A DNA stretch of 64,000 nt, from assembly GCA_013396755.1 (NCBI GenBank), contig VWZF01008881.1:299-64298 (forward strand), written 5' to 3'. Shown piece by piece: positions 37,339 to 48,771 of the stretch. Origin of the DNA: Sclerurus mexicanus (Eukaryota > Chordata > Aves > Passeriformes > Furnariidae). A model generated the notes under the pieces. It saw nothing but the letters and a program-made list of their open reading frames with translations, was not told the origin of the DNA and did no database searches. Position 1 is the stretch's first letter, and each line of letters opens with the position of its first letter. The position numbers and the translations under genes are program-made.

Positions 37339-38054
37339 AAAGAGCATGTTGTGGTGTATTTAACCAAGAGAATACGACTCAGGCATGCTGTTTTGCAAAA
37401 GCAGATAGTTACTACCATGTACCTAGAACTGATATACCTCTGTTGAATGGCAACAGGAGCCTTCAAAGGCTGTGGTGAGCTCTGTATCAGTCACCACTGA
37501 ACAAATTAAAGCATCAGTTAGATTTCTTAACAACCCAGAAGTAAAATGATATAATTTCTTTGGTGTTCCTTGTTTGAAACACTTGTCTTTAATTATTTCC
37601 TCCTTTAATGTACCCCTGTGTTTCTAATATGTTCTATAAGCATTCAGTTCTGTGGAGTCCTCATACCCTATGCAGTTTCCTAAGCACTCTTTCCAGCAGC
37701 AGTAATGGCTTAAGCAGCGTGGAAGCAGAGAATATAGTGGTTACTGAAAGAAATGCTCTGTAAATCTTGTGCTATGGCAATTAAAATGGCCAAGAGTTGA
37801 GCCTGTGATAGCAGAGCAGGCAGAGCTACCATGTGAGCTTTAAAGCTCCTGTTTGCCACTGTGCTTCAGCTTATGAGAATTTTCCAGAAAGGCAATTTAT
37901 TTGATGAGAAAAGTTAACTCTAACATATCCACTATCTTTCTGGTCAAGTTGGTAAGGCTTGGAGAGCAGGTTTAGATATTGGGCTGGTTGTTTGCTTAAC
38001 AGCTTTAAAGTTCATTTGAATATAACTCAGAACAGTAGTGACTAAATGACAAAT

Positions 38055-38164
38055 TCATAGAATGTTTTGGATTGAAAGGGGCCTTAAAAACCTTACAGTT
38101 CCCCTGCCATGGGCAGGGACACCTTTCACTAGATCAGGTTGCTCAGAGCCCCATCCAGCCTGGA
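38055..38164 (-). mobile_element. Short CR1 LINE 3' fragment
   Basis: A reversed CR1 terminus (TCATAGAATGTTTTGGATTG, CCCCTGCCATGGGCAGGGAC, CCATCCAGCCTGG). Only about 110 bp remain. Confidence 0.9.
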
Positions 38165-39164
38165 AGGGAAAATTATTCCTCTTAGTAGGATGTGGGTCCA
38201 AAATAAATTTGTGCTCTTAATCTTGTCACCAGTAAGCATCTGTATTACTGTAGTCACCATATGACTTTTGGCACTGACTGGTTCTTTCAGAGGTGGAGCT
38301 AGAGATAAATAAACACTGAGATTAAACTGCTCTTCTTAAACAGAGGTGATCAACAGATGTGTGGTGGAAGTGTTGGGGTGATAATCCCTGCATCCAGTTC
38401 ACTTTTAAATGGGTGAACTGAGTCCAGTATTGCCATTTTCAACCCTTTTGCAAACATGGAAGGCAGGCAGAAGTTTTTGCAGGGTGACATTTGCTACATA
38501 GTTCTCAGTTGTGAAGATGGAAGGAAGTCCTACAGAGCAATTTACAGCACAGGTCCTGCATCCTGAATTTTGGCTTCCAGGGTGCTTAAATCTGGAATTT
38601 TAGTTCACGTCTATTAATCTCCCAGTCTACTGAAGTCACATTTCTGCTGCAAGAATTTCTTTACATGATAGATCACAGCTGAGCATCTTGATCAGTTGTA
38701 CTGTCTTGAGCCATCTGATTTTGATCATCCTGCCTGTGAGATCCTTCTGGCCGTTTGGCACTGCCCATATTTTTCCCAAGAGGAGATGATGACAGAGAGA
38801 AACATCAGCTCCACTCTGTATGGCATTTATCACTGTTGACTTGTCTTGCTAAGGAAGAAAACTGCTTCCCTCTCTCATGTTCCTTCTCACATTTAACCAA
38901 CTACATGCCTTGGTAGATACTAACACTGAGCCCAGATCACAACTAAAGTGAATTCTTGGTTTGTCACACCTTCTTTGGAAGACTTGAAAGTTAAGATGTA
39001 TTTTTATTTATATTAAAAAAAAAAAAGGGTTGCGACTCCATTTTCACAAAGACAAATTTTAAAATAGCAATTGACCCAGGCCTAAAGTAATCTTACAGTG
39101 ATTGCACTGAGTGAAACAGTAAGGTCATTATCACACTGAAGGCAGAGGAAAAAGTAGTTTAGTC

Positions 39165-39233
39165 TTTGGGTTGTTGCTGGTTTTTGTTGGCTTTGTTGGT
39201 GGTTTTTGTTGTGTTTGTTTTTTTTTTCTTGTG
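39165..39233. repeat. T/G-rich low-complexity tract
   Basis: Repeated GTTGTT, GGTTTTTGTTG and a T run. The overlapping open frames on the plus strand (rich in V, F, G, C) are composition artefacts. Confidence 0.85.
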
Positions 39234-39583
39234 GAAAGGGATTTTATATTGAATTATCTACATTTTGTGCCCATCTCTCAAGTTCAAATCTCTCCAGGGA
39301 TTATCAGCATGATTCCCAACACTTTGGGTGGATCTGGATTAAGATCTCCCTTATAGACCTAGAGGAAATATTTACAACCCATTTCATGGGTGCTTACACA
39401 CAAACACCTGGCACCTCCACATCTGTTAGGATGCCCTAGGCAGTACAAAAGCCTGAGGTGCTCAAAGCCCAGCCTAAACAGTCCTGCATGGCCCTAAAAG
39501 TCAAAGAAACACAACAATGCTACAAACATTGAAACTGGAGAAAGAGGGAGGCTTGAGAGGCCATCATGGAAAGCCACTCTGAC

Positions 39584-39700
39584 TGAGCCAGCATCTAGTC
39601 TAGACCATTCTCAGCAACTATTTGTCTAGTTTACACTTAAAAAACTTCTAGTACTGGAGTTCCTCAGGTACTCCTCTATTTCCTCCAGTACCTAACTGCC
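39584..39700 (-). mobile_element. Probable old, diverged CR1 fragment
   Basis: The order of blocks CATCTAGTCTAGACCATTCT, ATTTGTCTAGTTTACACTTA, AAAACTTCTAGTACTGGAG and CCTCCAGTACCTAACTG matches the reversed 3' region of an older CR1 subfamily. It is heavily diverged and head-to-head with the next copy, so the boundary near 39700 is approximate. Confidence 0.5.
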
Positions 39701-40115
39701 TACAAACAAATGAGGAGAGGAGGATCTAGGTGATTTTGTTCAGCTAGCAGAAGACATTGCTAAAGGGAGACCTAGCTGCTGTCTTTTAACTATTTTAGGT
39801 ATGAGTGATATTCAGAATAATGGAGTCAGACTGTTCTTGGAGATGGTCAGTGGGAGCAATGGGCACAAGCTGTGGCAGTGGAAATCCCTACTAGATCTTA
39901 GGAGAAGAGTTGTTCACAGCAAGTGTGGTCAGCACCAGAACCAGGATACAGAGGTTGTAGCCTCTCCATCCTGGTAGATACTCAAAGTATAACTGAACAA
40001 GGCCCTGACTGACCCAATCTGACCTCAAAGTTAGCCCTGCTTTAAGCAGGAGGTGGACCAGAGACCTTCAGCAATGCCTTCCAATATAAATTATTCTGTG
40101 GTACTGTATTTTTAT
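39700..40115 (+). mobile_element. Old CR1 LINE 3' fragment
   Basis: An older CR1 subfamily with CCTACAAACAAATGAGGAGA at the 5' side, GGAGCAATGGGCACAAGCTG, AAGCAGGAGGTGGACCAGAG, and a tail (CCTTCCAATATAAATTATTC). No intact frame. Confidence 0.75.
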
Positions 40116-40767
40116 GATGGTATTCTTATGATTAGAAGTATTTATTTTTTTTAGTATGTAACTAAACTGCTGCAAAACAAGTGAATCTCTGAAAGACTAT
40201 TATGTTGTTCTTCTTCATTGTGCTCTTTTCTATAGTAAGCAATTGCTGGCTCAGTACAAAGCCTGTTCAGGGTTACCTCAGGTAGCACCAGTAAAGTCCA
40301 GGCTTTGATCCAAATGACCACTTCAGGAACTTCTTTTCCTTGAATCAGTCTTGCCGAGAAATGGTGCAAAAGAGTTTAGGAAAGAGGTACTCCTAACATC
40401 ATTGCTAGACTTCCAGGAACCAAACTCCCCTCTGTGCTTGGGTCTGAACTGTTAATGGGAGGTCACAGTTACAGCTCAGCCTAGATGGTCATGCTGCAGA
40501 AAAACCCTTGAGCTGTATAAAGTGCTACATCAGCAGCACACAATGATTGCAGTGTCCCCAGAGAAGGTGCAGCAATTTGAGCTGTCCCCTCTGTCCCCTC
40601 ACTCTGCAAAGTGACTATCCAGGTCAAGCAAAATGCACTGCCCACTGGAGGGGAAGGAGTTGTGGCTGATTGGGTGTGCAGGATCTGAGCTCAGGGTGAC
40701 ACCAGAGTTATAACTCAACTCCAGTGAAAACAAACTCACTCTTTACATAATAAAAGCAATCAGCCTC

Positions 40768-40868
40768 CTGGAAACCTTCTAGTGGAAGGTGCCCTTGCTC
40801 ATACCAAGGGGTTGGAAATAGATGATCTTTAAGGTTCCTTTCAGCCCAACCATTCTGAGATTCTATGA
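40768..40868 (+). mobile_element. Short CR1 LINE 3' fragment
   Basis: The last ~100 bp of CR1: CTTCTAGTGGAAGGTGCCC, GGAAATAGATGATCTTTAAG, AACCATTCTGAGATTCTATG. Confidence 0.9.
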
Positions 40869-43767
40869 AAGCCTGGGAATTTAGATAAAGCTATGTATGA
40901 CTTTCCATGCCAGCTGCTTGTGCAAGGGATTTATGGACTGCAATATGCCATGGAACCAGAGCACTTCACAGGCTTCCTTAAAAACAGAGGGTGGATTGTG
41001 ACTACACTTTTTGAGCAGCATATCTGTTCCTTCAAGACATGACCAGTCCTGAAATAAAACCAAACCTGCTTTTCAAGGGAGCCAGACCTCTTCTTTTCCA
41101 AGAACACAATAAATGTCTTGGTAGAATCGTATTTTGACAGCTTCGGATTTACAAACATCAGAAGTAAATTTTGATTATTTATTTTGGATAAATAATGAAT
41201 AGCATAAAAATTGCTGATGTTGACCTTCATTGGAAAAGTTAGTTTAATGGGCCCCATAAAATCTTGTATTGATGGCAGGTTTATAAAGTCCATATTGACT
41301 TCAGCTAAAGGCTATAGCTTCTATCAATACTGTCAACAATTAATATTGACTCATAAAGGTATCCTGTAAACTGAGTCATAGCATTATGTTACTTTATGTT
41401 GCCATTAGCAAAATTTCTTTTCTTCTTGCAAACATTTCTCCTATAAATCTGGGTTTTCTCAAAATAGCCTGTGTGATAGCTAGCAGCCCAGAGTAACACT
41501 GCTTATGAGAAGAAAGGAAAGAAACACAGAGCAACTTTTGTGTTAGTCAGACAAAGCTTCTGAGAGGATCTCAGGCTTTATTTGCAGGTCTCAGGCTGTG
41601 AGGGTTTTGTGCACAAAGATTTCTCACACCTTTATCTGTGCCAAACAATTACAAAAATAAAATGCTCAAATTTTGTGTAAAGTTCAGACTTTTCCTTAAT
41701 CCTTGTTCGTCCTCCACTGCACCCTTTGTTTGGATATGTTTTATACTACCAATTCAAGTGCAATCTCTATATTGAAATAATATCTCTTTCAGTTCTGGAC
41801 CAGTTTTTCTGAACTGAACCTGGCTGATGTCCATAACATTTTCCCAGGGAACTCTAAACATCACATGAAGCTCAGCACCAGCACAGTTTGTATTGTGATC
41901 GTTTCCCTCAAATCCATCACCTCTTTTTTGTCAATATGAGCAATACAATTACATACAGGACACCATAGTGATCTAGATTTTATTTGTGCTACACAGATTA
42001 TGTATTTTTGGGTATGATATAGCCTTTCTCATTCAAAACACCCAACATCTAAGACTGCAAATGCTAAGAAACTCATTCTACATTTGTGCAATACTGTATG
42101 TTCTCCACCTCTCTCATTTCCCTTTTTCTAATTGCTATGAAATGATGTTTCAATGACTGGTTAGTGTGTCACTAAATTTGAAGGAAGAGGAGTTCAAGGT
42201 TGACATGAGCATTACTGCCTCCTTGATTACTTTCAGAGAAGCCTTTCAAGGCATGTGAAGTGCTAACATGTTGTTGCTAATATAATTTCATTTGTAAGTG
42301 ATCTGTGGGTACAGAGTTGCATTTGCAAGTGTATGGATAGCATTACAGAAACCAGAGAAAAAGACTCTAGCAGCTAATGTGATTCTGCTCTCTTAAGAAA
42401 AAAAAAACACAACAACAAAAAAACCCAAACCAACCAACCAAACAAAAAAAAAACATGTCAAACCCTAAAATTCTGTATTTTAGTTTTCGGAGTAGGCATG
42501 GAAAGAAAAACGTATGGGATAGGATCACAGCTGCTCACACGCGACCATGGAAAGCACAAGAGAGAGCTTTGGATAGAGAAGAATGGGATGGAAGCTCAAG
42601 GTGTTTGCTTTTGGTTGTTTTCTAGTGAGTATGCAAAACTCTAATTGACTCTGATGATCCCTCTGATTTTTCATCAAAACTCAAGGGTCAGAAGGAAGAC
42701 AATATAACCTAGCACTGTGTATCTGCCTGTAAGATATTACACTAAGAAACTTAAAATATAATTTAAAGATAATTTAAAAAGATTCTTCTGTACATCCTTT
42801 AAACAGAAGGCCATTTATCTTTGAACTCTGCCTAATATATCATTATCTCTGAGCAGAAACTTAATAAGCTTCTACTGTAATTTTGTTGGAGTTAAACATA
42901 AAATCATGTGGGTGGTGTATGTCTCACCATGTCATGGCTTCCAGAGGAAAACTTATCATCATTTGTCACTATAATACTGTGGCAAAAAGCATGAAAAGAA
43001 CAAGTGATACAGTCATTTCACATCAGCTTTCTGCACCGAGCTCAAGCGCCTGATGACTTGTATGCAGCAGCTATATTAAGAAGCAGACTGTGCTATAATT
43101 GAATTAAAGGTGCAAAGGCATATAGGACTGGATGAACTCCTGGGTCAAGCTGCAATTGAATCAAAATCCTCTCTCCTTCCTACACTGCTTGGCAGAACTG
43201 CTGACCAAAAGGTTTGCAGACCTACAAAATGCACAGAGGAATCCCTGCAGCTGGGGACACAAAGTTACAGAGATAAAAGAATCTGTGACCTTCAGCTTTT
43301 ATTTTGCACAAAGAAAAAGGCTTCTAAAAATATTTTGCCATCGTCTTCCTTTAGAGAGCAGTCAGCCCATTTACATAAATGAGATGGCTACTGTAAAGGA
43401 ACCAGCAAGGGAAAGAAGGAAACTATCTGCCCCGAAAATCTGTAGCAAAGATAAGAATAGCATCGGCCAGAGGAGGGGAGATTTAAATGCTTTATGTCTG
43501 AAAGCTTGCTGCAAAAAGCAGAGAGAGTATTACTTAATGATCTCTGTCGCTGTGATAAATAAGTAGGAGCTTCTCCAGCAGTTCATTAACAAACATTCTG
43601 TAGGACAGTACAAAAGGCCACAACATGGGGCTGTTAGAAGAATGTTTTCACAGGGTCTGATAAAAAAAACAAAACAACAAAACCTAAGGAAGATTAAGGT
43701 GGAGGGGCAAGAAGAGTCATTCCTGGTAGAGCTCAAGGCTGACACCAAATGTGCTGTCACCACTTAC
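40869..43767. other. Intronic sequence next to the second TENM4 coding exon
   Basis: Contains the A/C tract at 42397. Open frames of 120 codons (41293-40931, minus) and 144 codons (43132-43566, plus) have no recognisable protein features. Confidence 0.6.
42397..42453. repeat. A/C-rich low-complexity tract
   Basis: Runs of A with interspersed C (ACAACAACAAAAAAACCC, AACCAACCAACCAAAC). No gene content. Confidence 0.9.
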
Positions 43768-44037
43768 CAGTCTCAGTATTCTCATGCTCTGTGTCGGTGA
43801 GGGTGAGGTTGGAGTTGGCCCGGCTTGACAAGCAGGAGCTGCGTCCAGACTTGGTGTTGCGCCCCCAGAGCCTCACTGGGTGCTCGGGTGACATGACCAC
43901 GTCTGCCTCTGTGTCAGCATCCGATCCGGCGCTGATGGAGTAGCCACAGTGAGGCAGCCCAATATCGGTCCGGTACAAAGTCCCATGTGTGGGTGTCACA
44001 TCTTCAAGGCCCAGTTCTCGCAAAGAGAAGTTGGCCC
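43768..44037 (-). CDS. TENM4: Teneurin-4 second coding exon (cytoplasmic domain, residues 75-164)
   Basis: This exon continues the teneurin-4 intracellular domain. It begins after the acceptor TGTTCTCTCACAG and ends at the donor GACTG|GTAAGT. Two bases complete the glycine codon split with the previous exon, giving the join CRA-G-ANFSLRELGLE. Recognisable family blocks follow in order: TPTHGTLYRTDIGLPHCGYS, a SAGSDADTEAD block, MSPEHPVRLWGR, SGRSSCLSSRANS and LTLTDTEHENTETG. The serine-rich LSSRANSNLTLTDTEHEN segment is a conserved teneurin intracellular signature, and ELGLEDVTPTHGTLYRTD is characteristic of TENM4. The exon is 270 nt, phase 1 at both ends, with no stops or frameshifts. The TENM4 continuation after TETG (a serine- and proline-rich region) is not found anywhere downstream in the window. 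Confidence 0.96.
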
Positions 44038-44212
44038 CTGTGAGAGAACACATCAGCCTGGTTATTCTTTATTAGGGCACAGATCTATCTAGCACAAATC
44101 AATGGCAGAGGTGTTCATCCTCTGTCTTCACAGGGGACAAAACAGCTCCCAAGTCCTAGCATCATACCAAAGATTCCCAGCTTCTGTGGTCTTGCTCAGT
44201 CTGAGACCAAGT

Positions 44213-44535
44213 GATCATAGAATCATAGAATCATTAAGGTTAGAGAAGACCTTTTAAGACAAACAAGTCCACCCATTACCCAGGATTTCCAAGTCCACCA
44301 CTAGACCATGTCTTTAAGCAACACATCTACATTTTTATTTAATATTTTTGGAGATGATGATTCTACCGTTTCTGTAGGTAGCCTGTCCCAATCCTTGACC
44401 ACACTTTCAGTGAATAAATTTTTCCTGATATCCAATCTCAACCTCCCCTAGTGTCACTGGAGGCCATTTCCTGTTGTTCTATTGCTTGTTACTTGGGAGA
44501 AGGGACCAGCCCCCCATCACAACAACTTCCTTTCA
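44213..44535 (-). mobile_element. CR1 LINE 3' fragment inside TENM4 intron
   Basis: A reversed CR1-J-like copy starting GATCATAGAATCATAGAATC. It contains CCACCACTAGACCATGTCTT, TTTTTCCTGATATCCAATCT and CCATTTCCTGTTGTTCTATT. It lies 176 bp upstream of the second TENM4 coding exon, in the same orientation as the gene. Confidence 0.92.
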
Positions 44536-47500
44536 CATGCCAAGGCCAAAAAGCAGCTGAATTCCTGCTTCTAGGACCTGAAAAAAACTCAAGGCATGTT
44601 AAACAAAATCATCAAATTTGAAAGCATAGACAGATGTAGATATGGTGGAACTCTTTAGGAGAGGCAAAAAGTAATCTTCTTGGGACAAAAGCAAAATGAG
44701 GCATGCAATGATCAAAAGTCCTACTATACACCTGGCAACTTCACTACAATAGGCAATTTGAGTGAGTTCTGCTCATTGAAATCCCTGAAATTACATAGTG
44801 GGGATTTAAATTTCCTCTGGCAATTTCACTTTCCTCTTGCTGACCACTCACACCTTGACTCAGTTTAGCTATTCATTCTGATACAGTCACAGCAGAGGTT
44901 ATTTGGCTGCAAATAGATGCAATTGTTTAGCTGACTAAAAATATGACCTGAAAAGTTACTCTTGACTTCATGTCTAGTTACCTGCAGAGCTTCAAAATCA
45001 GACCGAATTGATGTGAATGAAGCTTCAAATATTAGCACACTTTGTTTGGAAAGTTCTACAAGAAGGCTGGGGAGGGCAATTTTAATCCATGTTTATTTAT
45101 TAATGCATGAATTTATTTTTCAACCCTGAATGTCTTGAAAAGACTTTGGCCACCCATGAGTGCCTTTAGTTGCACAGTGCATTTATACAGCTCAATGCAC
45201 CCCTGCTTCTGTTATGCTACACTTTGGATGGATTAAGGAACTGAGCAGTATTTACAGCTAAAACATTTCAACAAGATAAATCTGAATGTACAATCTCCAG
45301 GAAAGTTCAGGCACAAACTTACTTCTGAACACTGAAGTTTGTATCTACTCAATATTGAAATCAGTTCATCAAGGTTGGATCCAAAACTGAGCTATGATTT
45401 TCTCCCTTCTCAAGACCCCACAATTGTGTGGTTGTCCTCACATTTCCATTTGTTGATGTTAAATAGCATGTACTGGAAAATGTGAATCCAACAGAAACAG
45501 TCAGATTTCTACTTTTCCAGAGTACAGTTTCACACCTGTGGAAACACCCTGGGCTTGTCCTTGAACCCTGCTGCTTGGGGAACGTCCCTTGTATTAGACC
45601 ACACATGCATCAGAAGACAGCTGGCTTAAACTAGATGCTATTTTACTGCATTTTTTCATTCAGTTGACCTTGCAGCTCATAGTGAACAGAGAGCAGGTAT
45701 TTGAATGCGAGTTGAATAATGGGACTGGACAACCTTTCCATGTAAGACTCAGAGAAGAAACTGATGGCAGGAGAAAGTAACTCCGATTCAGCTGGTTACG
45801 GATCTGCAGCTGACAACACTCAAAGTACATAAAGCATTCACGAACTTCACACCTTTTTAATTGACCAAACAAGATTAAAGCTTTCAGACAGAGTGGACAG
45901 AAAAGGTTGCTTGGGGCTCACACCTCTGCCCAGCTCTACAGCCTTATGTAGGAAGCACCATGCAAGCTTGTGGCAAAGTAATCCATTTAACTTGATTGCA
46001 AAGTGGTTTGAGAGAGTGTCCTCTATGACCTCATGGCATAAGGTAGCAAATTAATTTGATAAACACAAGGAAGCAGTATCTCCCTAGAGACCTTGCTATT
46101 CTCTTCCAGTTTGGATGTATATGCAAGGCTAGGATAATTTTTAAACTGTCCCTTGTAGAGGACTGGGAAACATCATCCTTTGGTTTTGCTTTCGTGTTTG
46201 AGGCACTGACTGTGAGTTCTACCTTCCCCTGAAACAAGCCATGCTCAGCATCATCAGGCACATCAACATGCAGCATGACTGATGCTATCCAGTAACAGCA
46301 GCTCATAAATTATGAAAAATGACTGCTACAATTAACTGAAAATCAAATTTATTTGCAATAAACAGCAGCAGATGCATTGATTTTCATATTCTATGCTCAC
46401 TGTTGCCTTTTAAGCTGGAAGAACTCAAGTCAATAAAAGGAAGATAATAAATATCCAAGACTTTTTAATTCAGATCTGGTCTATTTTCTCCTGTGCTGAC
46501 TTGCACGTTTGCTGGCACTCACTCTAGCTAAAACCATTTAAATGCTGACTTGTTTATTTGCTGAATTTATTTGGTCTACTTGAAATGATTCCCTCCTGTG
46601 CCTTCCAAACCAATGCAGGAGAGAGATTCACTTTGCCTTGTTGGTGTTGAGCAGGCTAATAAGGTTTGGTTTCAGTTGGCATGAAGCCAAGCAGCATCAC
46701 AAAGTGAGGTCCATTCACGGCTCAATGCCAGCAGAAAATGTGGCACAGAAAGTCTGGGGTTATTGTTAACACCCTTCAGGGCAATCTAGGGATTCTCAGG
46801 ATAAACTGGGAGAAAGTTTGAAACTGAACAATCTATGAGTGTTATATCAGAAGTAGAACTGATGCCCTGACATGATTAATTTTAATTTCTCAATTAATTT
46901 CAGTCACTTAGACCGGTCAGTTTTACTATTTCTCAGTACCTTCCAAAATTTTCCTGGGGAAGTATGAACGTGTATATAGCAAATTTATACTCCCTTTTCA
47001 AGAAAAGTAATCTTTTGAGGGCTTCTTAGGAGAAGTCCGTGGACCTGCGTGGCCTCATAGACCCTCAAGTTGAAAACTGCTGACCTGAACTAAATCACAT
47101 CTACCGTGCATGCTGAATATATTGTATGAAGTGAGCAGACTCAATGACCTAAAAAGTTTCTTTTTCTTTAGAACTTTGCAGATTCCTTAGAGAGGATGAA
47201 GTACTTCAGAGTTGCTAAGGGGAAAAGTGCTTTTATGATGTCACAGTATTATTTACAACACCTATTGGCCCTTTTCTTGATTATTGCCTGTTGCAGCTAT
47301 CCTGAAATACAAACACCAAAGCCATGCACACAAAGATACTTCTGCAAATCATTTTGCTTGTGTGTGTGCGCCTTAAAGATGAGTCTTGCACCAAAACCAC
47401 AAGTGCATGATTGTGGAGTGAAATTAAGCAGCCCCCAAGTTAAATGAGTGCAATTATATGCATTCACTTTAGGGAATCAGATCCTCCAAATTGCAGAGGA

Positions 47501-47929
47501 TGTGCTTGGAGCACCCTGGGTTGGCTAGTTCATGTTCATTTTTTGGAATGCTGCCTACTCTATTTGACTCACTTTGCCATTTTATGCTTTTCTTGATGGA
47601 CTTCTAAAAATAATTCATGTGAAGTCCTGCTTGGCGTCTGAACTACAACACTCATGTCTCTACATAAAAATGAAGACGAGACCCAGCAGGGGCTAGAAAT
47701 CTATCTCACATAGGCAACAGCAGTACTGAAAATGTAACTGCACTGACTTCAGGGTAGCAATAAAAAAGAGAGTATCTGGAATCTATCTTAGGACTGTGGA
47801 GCCCATCGTGACCCTTGAAACTCACATATTCACAGAGAATGTGACCCAGATGCACTTAGTGGACTCCTATAAGTCCTAAAATGGTTCCTTATTCCTCTAA
47901 TATTGGAGCATGTCTCCAAGGCAAACCTA
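44536..47929. other. Intronic sequence, nothing identified
   Basis: No repeat or exon recognised between the CR1 at 44213 and the open stretch near 47930. Confidence 0.6.
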
Positions 47930-48220
47930 AATCCCGCAGGCAAAGTACAATGCCAAAGGTGGTTCATCGCATCCGGAGCTCAGTTATCTTTCTTCTTCCA
48001 GGCTTCTTGGGTGTTGCTGTAGACCAGATGGACAGTGAGGACAGTGACACTCTCCTTTCACTGTCTTCTGCCTCAGCATCTTTGTAGACTCCTTCACGAC
48101 AGAGCAGGCACACGACATAGCGAAAGGTCTTATGAGCAGGTGGGAACTTTCCACACCACATCAGTACTGCACAGCATCTGCACGGGGGGTCTAATCCCAT
48201 GGTAGGAAGTAGCAAAGTGC
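47930..48220. other. CpG-containing open stretch within TENM4 intron (unexplained)
   Basis: The stretch is open on the minus strand for 122 codons (48332-47964) and also partly open on the plus strand. The minus reading contains REGVYKDAEAEDSERRVS, with charged and serine-rich composition unlike the surrounding AT-rich intron, and several CpGs (CATCGCATCCGG, CACGACATAGCG). I recognise no family. It could be an old insertion, an alternative exon, a conserved regulatory element or chance. Confidence 0.3.
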
Positions 48221-48482
48221 TGTTGGAGGCAGAAAGACTAAGACACAGAAAAGGTGTTTGGGTAAGTTCTAATGAACATGGGGTATGGGTAGGCCACTTA
48301 AGGACACTGTTCTGCACACAGTGCTCGTGCAATGCAATGAAGATGATCCTTGCTTCTCTCTTTAAATCTCTTACATCTTGCTTTCAACCTCAGAGTCCTT
48401 CAAAGGTAGCCTCCTACCCAGCTCCAGCTCTCAGCTGATTCACTCAGTCTACTTACAGCTGCATCTGCTGGAAGGTACTCAC

Positions 48483-48771
48483 CTGCTCGGCAGAATTCAT
48501 CAGCCTCCTGGTGCACCATGTCTTTGACCCGATTGCTGTAGGTCAACCTGGAGTCTTGATCATAAGCCTTCAGGGTCTCACTGGAGCTGTAGGACTTCTG
48601 GGGCACTTTGCTGTCCTCACTTTCGGCTGAAGAGCTTGTGTAGCGGCGCTCAGTGTCACGACGCCGAGTCAGAGATCGATACGGTTTCCTCTCTTTTACA
48701 TCCATGGCACCCTTGTCTGAGTATTCAACATTAAAATAATGACGTCCTTGTGGTGGTCAGATTGGAATAAC
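48483..48771 (-). CDS. TENM4: Teneurin-4 first coding exon (5'UTR end plus codons 1-74)
   Basis: Teneurins are large type II transmembrane adhesion proteins of neurons. They bind latrophilins and other teneurins across synapses, and the N-terminus lies in the cytoplasm. This exon encodes the start of that cytoplasmic teneurin N-terminal domain. Translation from the ATG at 48705 begins MDVKERKPYRSLTRRR, followed by YTSSSAESED, a QKSYSSSETLKAYDQDSRL block and HQEADEFCRA. The MDVKERKPYRSLTRRR start and the EFCR end are as I know them from TENM4 rather than TENM1, 2 or 3. On the minus strand the exon is preceded by a pyrimidine-rich acceptor ending TCTGTTTCAG at 48772 and ends at a consensus donor, GCAG|GTGAGT, at 48483/48482. 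That leaves 66 nt of 5'UTR, 74 complete codons and one extra base (phase 1). The start context GCCATGG is strong. Because the exon opens with an acceptor, at least one noncoding 5' exon lies further right. Identity is from remembered family sequence, not a search. Confidence 0.96.
48696..48731 (-). promoter_or_regulatory. Short upstream ORF overlapping the TENM4 start codon
   Basis: In the 5'UTR part of the first coding exon an ATG occurs 26 nt upstream of the TENM4 ATG. It reads 11 codons (ATG TTG AAT ACT CAG ACA AGG GTG CCA TGG ATG) and stops at TAA, overlapping the first four TENM4 codons in another frame. Its context (T at -3, T at +4) is weak, whereas the TENM4 ATG context (G at -3, G at +4) is strong, so leaky scanning would be expected. 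The ORF is seen directly; any effect on translation is inference. Confidence 0.5.

Larger units (their letters stand above)
34501..39583. other. Intronic sequence apart from one short CR1
   Basis: Holds the CR1 at 38055-38164, the 27-bp duplication at 37279 and the T/G tract at 39165. Nothing else is recognised. Confidence 0.6.
1..43767 (-). other. TENM4: TENM4 intron after the second coding exon (partial)
   Basis: This span starts with the donor GTAAGTGG at 43767 on the minus strand and runs off the left edge, so the intron exceeds 43.7 kb. No third teneurin coding exon was seen in it. It holds interspersed CR1 fragments, one tRNA-Ile-derived SINE, old MIR-like pieces and simple repeats, listed separately. 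The open reading frames inside it (up to 144 codons) show no recognisable protein outside the CR1 copies. Very long 5' introns are usual for teneurin genes. Confidence 0.85.
44038..48482 (-). other. TENM4: TENM4 intron between coding exons 1 and 2
   Basis: This 4.4-kb intron is bounded by GTGAGT at the donor (48482) and TTCTCTCACAG at the acceptor (44038), and interrupts a glycine codon after its first base. It contains one CR1 fragment (44213-44535) and an unusually open, CpG-containing stretch near 47930-48220. I see nothing else identifiable. Confidence 0.9.

Noticed and set aside
40931..41293. 120-codon minus-strand open frame
   Set aside because: No family resemblance and AT-driven residues; treated as chance.
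43132..43566. 144-codon plus-strand open frame near the second TENM4 exon
   Set aside because: No recognisable domain, ordinary intronic composition; such a length is expected by chance in 64 kb and two overlapping frames are open here.
48400..48482. Extension of the first TENM4 coding frame beyond 48483
   Set aside because: The frame stays open past the donor but diverges from teneurin sequence exactly at a consensus GTGAGT, so it is read-through into intron.
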